Below are positions 57,401 through 64,000 of a stretch of 64,000 nt of DNA, piece after piece. The stretch lies in contig NC_084893.1 in assembly GCF_958979055.1 (NCBI RefSeq), positions 28,804,487 through 28,868,486 on the forward strand, given 5' to 3'. The position numbers and the translations under genes are program-made. Origin of the DNA: Alnus glutinosa. Lineage: Eukaryota; Streptophyta; Magnoliopsida; Fagales; Betulaceae. The notes under the pieces were generated by a model, which was given only the letters and a program-made list of their open reading frames with translations, did not search any database and was not told the DNA's origin. The stretch's first letter is position 1, and every line of letters starts with the position of its first letter.

Positions 57401-60303
57401 TTTTGCCAGTCTAGTCTATCTTGTACTTGTAAGTGAATTAGGGTATTCCTATTCATGTGTCAATTTTGTAACAGTGTAGTAAGAAGTACTCTCTTCCTTC
57501 TGCATAGTTGTTACTGTTTTGATTATAATCATGTTCAGGATTCAAGAATCCCTCCTACCATGTGCTTGACACTTAACACAAATTTGATTGCATGCTATTG
57601 GTCATTAATACTTTTCATTTCTTCTGGTAATACCTAGAAATAGGATTTTGGAGGGAGGAGGGGGTACCAGGAGTTTGTAGTTGTCTGGGAGTAATAGGTG
57701 CCTAAAAAGTATATACAATTTCTGATGTTAGGGCCTTCAATACTATCCACATTTGTTATTGCTTTTAGCCTAATGCATATCCTCTATATATACAATTTCT
57801 GAATCCTCTTATCACTGGAGTAAGTGGAGGTCTAATTCCTCTGGTCCTCTGGAGCAGCTAAACTAAAATTAGCAGATAAACAGGTGAACTAGGAAGAAAC
57901 AGAAGACTGAAAACCGATATAATTATCTGTCTCTTTGTCTATCCAGAGAACGTTTATACTATTTATGCTGGGTTTTTTTTTTTTTCCCTGTTCTATTTTA
58001 AATAGTTTGATATGTGCTCCAGAGCCGAAGAAAGACTGAGGATCCAGCAAAAATAGAGAAAAATAGTTCACTTGAGGCAGAAGAAGATGACGAGTCTGAA
58101 GAAGAGGAAAAAGAAGAGGAGGAACAAAATGAAGAGGAGGAAAATGAAAATGGTGTCGCTGAAAAATCTGAGGATGAAATTCCTGAGCATTCTGAAAGTG
58201 AGGAGAAAACTGATTCTGAAGAAGAATCTGAGGAAGATGTGGAGAAACACAAACGAAGTTCTAAAACATCATCTAGAAAGAAGGAATCTGCCGGGAAAGC
58301 CAAAACCAAGAAAATCACAGTTTCAAATAAATCCAGAACAACGCCCAAAAGAACACCTAAGAAATCATTGTCCAAACCCTCCAAGGTTGATGATGACAAT
58401 GATACAAGTCCAAAGGTGTTCTCAAGGAAAAAGAAAATTGAAAAAGTAGCAAAAGAAAAGGCTTCAACTCCAAGGAAAGCTGCCTCCAGGGAGAAATCTG
58501 GTAGAAATTACAGCCTCTTTATTGGTATCATTTTTATTTTACTGGTTTGCTTGATGGTCTTTCTGCTAATAGGAAAAACTGAAGAAAAAAAAATGGTGGT
58601 TTTGCTAAAAAATTTTGAAGTTTGGAAATTGTCATTATTCAACTTGCTTAGCTTTTTGCTAAAAGATAAGTTCTAATTGTGAACTTTATTAAATAGAGCG
58701 AGAGTATAAGCCTATATATTGTTTCTCTTTCGTAATCAGCAACACTAAACATTTGTTGGTATTTTCTTAAGGGAAAAAGGTTGCTAAAGGGAAGGACAAG
58801 GTCAAGGAAGAGAAACTCAGGCCAAGTGATAATGAGTTGAGAGATGCAACATGTGAAATTCTTAAAGAAGTTGACTTTAATACGGTAAGGTGCTGAGATC
58901 ATTACTGTCTAACATTTGTAATAGAAGTCAAGTGAGATCTTGAGTAAAATTAGTAATCATGTTGACCTCTTCTATCCACCCTGCAACAATGAAGCATTGC
59001 TGGACATGCCATTGTGGCGCTTTGTTCTAGTTCCTGCCTCAAAGCTGATTAAGATTGCTTTTACATGCTTCACAAACTACTCACAAGTTCTGTAGGTTAG
59101 GATTGTTGGGTCCACATCTTTTGGAGTCATAAACAGTTAATTTTACCCAGATATATACATGTACAAGTACACACATAGATATATCAAGCTATGCATCTAT
59201 AGTATGTATTGCTTCTTTGGGCTTTGTACATTCTTGTCTCCATGTTTCTCTTTCATTACATTTATGCATGTGCGGCTTCAGTAGGAAAAAGTAAGAAGGA
59301 AAAGATAAAGGAAGCTCATATTTTGATTTATGGGGTGGTGGAGAAAATTAGGAGTTAGTAATTTATAAGATGCTGAAATATTGCTAGCTTTCTTTATTTC
59401 ATACATCTTGTCAATCAAACTGAGAGGAAAACATTTTATACTGTGGTTATATCTCATCATATTTGTTTGAGATAAAGGCTTAATTGAGTTTAGTTTCTTA
59501 TCGAACTTATGATTAATGGATTTGTATGATCCCAAAGTAAATTGTCTTTGTTTATTTTGCAGGCCACTTTCACCGATATTCTGAAGCTACTTGGTATGTT
59601 GTCTTTGAATTTATTTTTACTATGGCATTTTATGACTTCTTGAATTGGCAAATATCAAATGGAACCAATCTATGACCCTAGATTTAAAAAATGTAAACCT
59701 CAATGCCATGATTATATGTCCATTCAAGCTTATATTTGGGTGTAAAAATAGAGGAAAACTTTCATCTATTTTTGCAAACATTATCAAAGGTTTTCTGTTG
59801 AGTTGTTAAAATACTGGTTGTGCAATTTGCTTTTAATGATATTTCGATTATTTATAATTTTTTTTTAAAAAAAAAAAAAAAAATAAAAATCCTCGTTCCT
59901 GTAAGATCTAGGAAAAGGTCCACTGCTCAATTGATCAAATATCCTTTTTATGAGGTTTTATATTTTTATTACAAGATCTACTTATCAAAATATTTTTATT
60001 ACAATATCCACAATTGGTTATCATCTGAAGTAGTAGAGACGGCTTGAAATAAAACCCTTCCAATTCATGGACTGAGATTGATGAACCCTTCTTAGAATTT
60101 TATTCCTTTGTGGCTAACAGAATTTTGACAAATTTTCAGCTGGGAAATTTAAAACGGATCTCACCCCAAGAAAGTCATCAATAAAGCTCATGATCCAGGA
60201 AGAGCTTACTAAACTAGCTGATGAGGCAGATGATGAAGAAGATGGAGAAGGTGATACCGAGAAAGATGAAAACCAGTCTGCTGGCCAAGAGGTGGAAACC
60301 TGA
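54422..60303 (+). CDS. DEK domain chromatin-associated protein
   Basis: Eleven coding exons (54422-54988, 55081-55114, 55723-55802, 56178-56237, 56390-56500, 56931-57011, 57134-57220, 58023-58500, 58772-58884, 59563-59593, 60140-60303) join in phase to 601 residues. Residues 1-165 are Glu/Lys-rich and low-complexity. The central DEK/SAP-like region (about 170-311) holds RPVRERKSVERL and LLHTILFGRRGKALQVKNNI. A basic stretch KGSKKRKR (about 314-321) is a likely nuclear signal. An acidic, then Lys/Ser-rich stretch fills 341-499. The DEK C-terminal domain (about 517-573) reads LRPSDNELRDATCEILKEVD ... SSIKLMIQEELTKLA. DEK proteins bind DNA and histones and alter chromatin. If intron 8 is retained, the frame runs on beyond 58500 into a hydrophobic tail, probably not meaningful. 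Confidence 0.94.
55185..55290 (-). mobile_element. LINE 3' UTR fragment in DEK intron
   Basis: On the minus strand, TTTTGTATACTTCCTGTGTA followed by CTTAGGGGCGTTTATG matches the usual end of plant L1-type LINEs, like the one at 8937. Only about 100 bp remain. Confidence 0.6.
55840..56029. mobile_element. Mutator-like MITE in DEK intron
   Basis: A 172-bp body (55849-56020) has arms ACATCCTCCACTCATCCCCC and their inverse, about 45 bp each. TTATATGTT is duplicated at both sides (55840-55848 and 56021-56029), 9 bp as for Mutator elements. It lies between coding exons 3 and 4 of the DEK gene. Confidence 0.85.
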
Positions 60304-60705
60304 AGAAGAAGATTGAACATGACTGCAGGGAAATAGTGTAGCTATTTATATGTATTCCTTAGTTCCTGTAGTCCACATGTACTTTTTACTCTTATCGCTG
60401 CAAAATGATGGCTGTAATTTATTGTTAGAATTCTATTTGCTGAAAAAAAAAAAAAAAAAAAAAAATAGAGTAATTGTTAGAAATTAGCAGAGGACTGGAG
60501 CTGTGCTGTAGGATTGCGGCTTGTATGTATGCATTAACATAATTTGTAGGAATTTTCCTGTCTTTAATATAACTGACCCTTCATGGATGAAGTACGTTTA
60601 TTATTGCTTTTTAAGGCGTGCTTTAAAAAATGTTTTGATGCGATATAAAAGTTAAAATAGTTTTTGATTGTTTTGTGTTTTAAGCTTGTTTATGTTTTTT
60701 TTTTT

Positions 60706-60742
<37 letters not shown>

Positions 60743-62068
60743 TTTAAACAGAAAAAAGGAAAAAAAAAAAAACAAAAAACAAAAAATATATTATCAAACA
60801 AAGCGACTTTCACATTTATTTAATTTATTTTTGTTTATCTTTCTGATGTCACGGTTTCTTCTTCTGCTTTGCATAGCTTGGTATTTGCCGAGTTAACTCA
60901 TATGATAAGAGCATCCTAATAAGCTTTTCATTTCAAAGTTTTTATCAAAATTTGGGGAATATTTGAAAAAACTCCTTCCTTCAAACTCTTTATAATATCT
61001 TTACTTTCTCTCTCGTCAGAATTATATTTCAAATGTAGCTTACAAATTTTATTAGCTATTGATTTTTTTTTTTAATTATTATTATTATTATTATTTTATC
61101 ATTTTCACGTTTCAATTCGTGCCTTTCATTTGTACTTTTCCGCTCAACTTTTCCTCTCCCCTTTTTACTTCACTTTTCCTGCCTTTCATCTCTGCATTCA
61201 CAAACTCCTTTTCTACCGCCCTTCGACGATGCTCCAGCATGCCCATCCTCCAGCTTCGGTACCATTCTCTCTCTCTCATACACAATTTTGGTGGTGGGTT
61301 TTGGTGAAAGGGAGGGAAATTGCAGATTTTTTATGAGGGCATAAAGCTAAATTATGGTTTTTCGGTTGAATTTCTGAGATTGGAGAAATCAGGGTTTGCT
61401 TTTTCTTTCATATGAGAAGGGGATTTGGCCCCCTTTGTTCTTCTGAGTTTTTTCGTTTATGAGTGAAGGTTTTAGGATTATTGTCGGCTTGTCGCACTGG
61501 GTCTCTTTAAACTACTAAAAAAAATATATATTTTGTTAAAGTGGAAAATATTTAAAGAGTTTAATGTAAAATGTTTCTCAAAAGTGATAGTTAAAATAAC
61601 TAAGGTAAAATTTTTAACCAAAATTTAGCTAAAATCCTAATCTTTTATCAACCTTTGTTTGTTGATAAGCTGATTCACTGGAGCCCCCGTTTACAGCAGC
61701 TTCTTTATAAGAGGATTGTTTCCTAAATTTTAGAGAAATTTTTTTATAAAGTTACAAAAAGTCAACCATAATTTTTTTATATTTTTCTGTTCTTTGAGAA
61801 TGCTACAATAATTTTCAATGCACCGTAGCATTTAAGGGTTAAGTACTCCTCTAGTCATTGAGTTTTAGAAATTTTATTTTTTAGTCTTTGAGTTTTAATT
61901 TGCATCACAGATGATACATCAATTTTAAAAAATGACCGAATAAGTAACTCGGTTAACTTCTCTGTATAAAAACTAACGGATAACCACGTGTAAAAAAATG
62001 TTGTGCAAAAAAATGTTCTCCTCGTTTCTTCTCTTCTTCCAAAAATCTTCAGATCATTCCCACAAACT
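60304..62068. other. 3' UTR of DEK and spacer
   Basis: The 3' UTR probably ends near 60440 or 60570. Then come (ATTT)n at about 60703-60741, poly-A runs, and (ATT)n at about 61077-61096. The part at 61840-62000 looks like one end of a DNA transposon (repeated AGTC-TTGAGTTTTA words), but its partner was not found. No gene seen. Confidence 0.4.
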
Positions 62069-62368
62069 TCACACAGACGGACCGCTCTGAACATCATTGG
62101 TTGACGACGGCGCCTCAGACGCCTACAGTTTCAGCCCACAATTAATCCAGAAGAAAAGTTCAAACTTCATCAAACCCAGATGCAAATCTTGCCAAAGAAA
62201 CGCATACACAGATCAAAACTCAAACATGCTTAAAACCCAGATGTCTTATACACCTCTATGTACATATAACCGGAAAGGTACCTTGGATCGTTTGGCGTTG
62301 GGGGAAGGAGGAGCAGGTGACGAGAGGCCGCGTTTGGAAGAGGAGGAGCTGCGCCTGGTTTCAACCAT
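62069..62368 (-). pseudogene. 5' fragment of an FHA/AAA-ATPase gene
   Basis: Minus strand. Exon 1 (62368-62282) encodes MVETRRSSSSSKRGLSS and PNAKRSK. A GT-AG intron follows, then exon 2 (62122-62069) encodes ASEAPSSTNDVQSGPSV and stops. This is the recognisable N-terminus of the plant AAA-type ATPases with an FHA domain (spastin/katanin-like group, such as the recalled At4g02480 and At1g02890 products), which are normally far longer than 1000 residues. Nothing of the FHA or ATPase domains follows. The fragment keeps its intron, so it is a DNA-level copy, not a retrocopy. Confidence 0.75.
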
Positions 62369-63043
62369 GGTGTTGGTCTCCGATCCAAAAACAAATTCCG
62401 AGGCTGCACTTTGGACATCCATGGTTGGGAATAAAAAAGAATAAAAAATTGATAAAGAATATAGAATAAAAAAGTAAAAAAAATAATATTTAATTTATAT
62501 ATAAAAAAAAATTAAAGAAAAATTATTGTATATTATTTTTTTATAAAAAAATAAAAAATAATTTTATTCTTTATATTTAAAGAAAATAGTTAAGATACTG
62601 CTCCGAATGCTCAAACAAAGAAAGCTCTAATGCTTTGGTAATAACACCATCAGTCATTGACACAGAGAAGGCTGAATAGGGAGTGCCTTTACTTGGAGCA
62701 AATTTGAATGTGATTTTTTTTAAATATATATATATATATTTTGATGTGACATAAAGTAAAATTTGTTTTTATATTTTAAATGTGTTTTGCATTTAAATTA
62801 TTTGTTAATATTTTTATTTTCAAAATATAAAACAAAAATGTTTAAAAACAGAGCTTATATTTGTAATTTGTATCCAACGTTGCAAGTTAGGTAGCACTGG
62901 ATAGTTGTTTTGTACGACGCTGGGGAGATAATTTGCTGCACACTCCTCTCTTTTCTTTTCTTTTTTTCATTTCTCTCTCTCAAAAAAAAAAAAAAAAAAA
63001 AAAAAAAACACTCAAACCTTTTTATTATTATTATTATTATTAT
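62369..63043. other. Spacer before the gypsy LTR
   Basis: AT-rich, with long A runs (about 62983-63008) and (ATT)n (about 63021-63043). No gene seen. Confidence 0.4.
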
Positions 63044-64000
63044 TGATGCAGAAGGGTCCGAGTCTGATGACGCTGAGTTGTCAGATTGCACAATAAAGGC
63101 GCTGAATTACTTGGAGCAGGCGGATCAGTGCAAAATTGGCAAGAAATCGTAATCTGACCTAATTGGGGCAATTTCCGAGTGCGCCGCAGTAATTTGGCCA
63201 TAACTTTGGCTACGTGTATCCGTTTCGCGCATATGACCCCAATTCGGAAAGCTCTCTTCGGCGCGCACGTCGTGGCCACCAGCTTCGCTCGGTGCGCCTC
63301 GTTTCGAGCCCCAAAATCCGCTGTTTTCCTTGTCAAAATCCTAATTTTAGATATTTTTTGCTATTTATGGTAACTTTTCCTTTATTGTTTAGGAGGTGAT
63401 TCTGAGCCCGATTTGGGCCAGATTTTCGACAGAATAATTATTTTATTATGTATTTCGTTTTATTATGGTTTTCGGGATTTTGCTATTTTTGGCAAAAATT
63501 CTCCTAAACCTAATTTTCAGCTATTTAAGCCCGGCTTGTGGGCGTTTTTTTTGACAGCTTATTGTTATTGATCAATTATCAAAATTCAGAGTTTTCTCTC
63601 TGTTTTGGGTGAATTTTCGTGTTTCTTCCTTGCAAAGTACTTATTGGTTAGCCTACAGAATAATCACTATTCTGTTCCGGCGTCAATTGGTATCAGAGCT
63701 TCAGCACCTTCCTGAGACGTGGTCTTCATCAGTTCCGATGGCTGGTGGTCGTGGTCGTGGTGGTCGTCGTGGGCAGGTTCCGAATGAGGAAGCTCCGCAC
63801 CGTGATCGTAGCGTTCAGGACGTGATGATTGAAGATTTGCAGAGGCAAGTTGCAGAATTAACCCAGCGCCTTGCGGTGCAGGAATTCGGCAATCGTGAGA
63901 TGGAGAACTCCGATTCCGATTCCGATTCCACCTCCGACAACCCGTATCACAATCCCGTTCCAAACCGGGACCACCGTGGTCGGGAACGTCATCATGGAGC
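63044..64000 (+). mobile_element. Ty3/gypsy LTR retrotransposon, 5' end (runs out of window)
   Basis: The 5' LTR is about 642 bp (63044-63685), from TGATGCAGAAGGGTCC to CGGCGTCA, with a TATTTAAG box near 63522. Two bases later comes the tRNA-Met type primer site TGGTATCAGAGC (from 63688). The gag start follows at 63738 with MAGGRGRGGRRGQVPN, then DLQRQVAELTQRL. This arginine/glycine start and coiled-coil pattern is common in plant Ty3/gypsy chromovirus gag. The frame is open as far as the window shows. The 3' LTR, target duplication and age cannot be judged. Confidence 0.85.

Noticed and set aside
57998-58399. Serine-rich open frame antisense to the acidic DEK exon
   Set aside because: Same reason: the shadow of GAA/GAG-rich coding sequence.

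Overview
This window is AT-rich plant nuclear DNA. Its genes have introns with GT-AG ends, and the space between them is full of transposon debris: Ty1/copia and Ty3/gypsy elements, L1-type LINEs, tRNA-derived SINEs and many MITEs. The protein families point to a eudicot, perhaps a woody rosid, but the species cannot be named from sequence alone.

Layout. Positions 1-8468 hold the 5' half of a meiotic SPO11-1 gene on the minus strand. Its second intron carries a copia retrotransposon of about 5.1 kb. A LINE 3' remnant and MITEs follow (8.9-10 kb). Three tandem plus-strand genes for TPK1-type two-pore vacuolar K+ channels occupy 11.5-21.5 kb. All share one intron position, inside the first EF-hand. 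A small two-helix membrane protein gene lies on the minus strand at 25.9-26.2 kb. From 26.4 to 38.4 kb there is no host gene, only repeats. The largest is a decayed LINE at 30.2-37.2 kb, into which two separate gypsy-type solo LTRs have inserted. A membrane-anchored cysteine-synthase-like PLP enzyme gene (six exons) is at 38.4-41.5 kb. A small three-exon gene of unknown function is at 43.8-46.2 kb on the minus strand. A single-exon gene for a membrane-anchored acidic protein is at 49.5-50.2 kb. A DEK-type chromatin protein gene (eleven coding exons) is at 54.4-60.3 kb. Near the right end sit a truncated copy of the first exons of an FHA/AAA-ATPase gene and the 5' LTR plus gag start of a Ty3/gypsy element that runs out of the window.

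The genes do not form an operon or pathway. The main biological unit is the TPK array. Copies 2 and 3 keep both GYGD selectivity filters. Copy 1 has GYED in the second pore, has lost the serine of the 14-3-3 motif and has lost the second EF-hand, so it looks like a diverging or decaying paralogue that could still reach the vacuole. The other notable points are the defective-looking but young copia insertion in SPO11-1, several MITEs with clean 8-9 bp target duplications, a run of three adjacent hairpins near 24.9 kb, and a three-unit tandem repeat near 42.9 kb.
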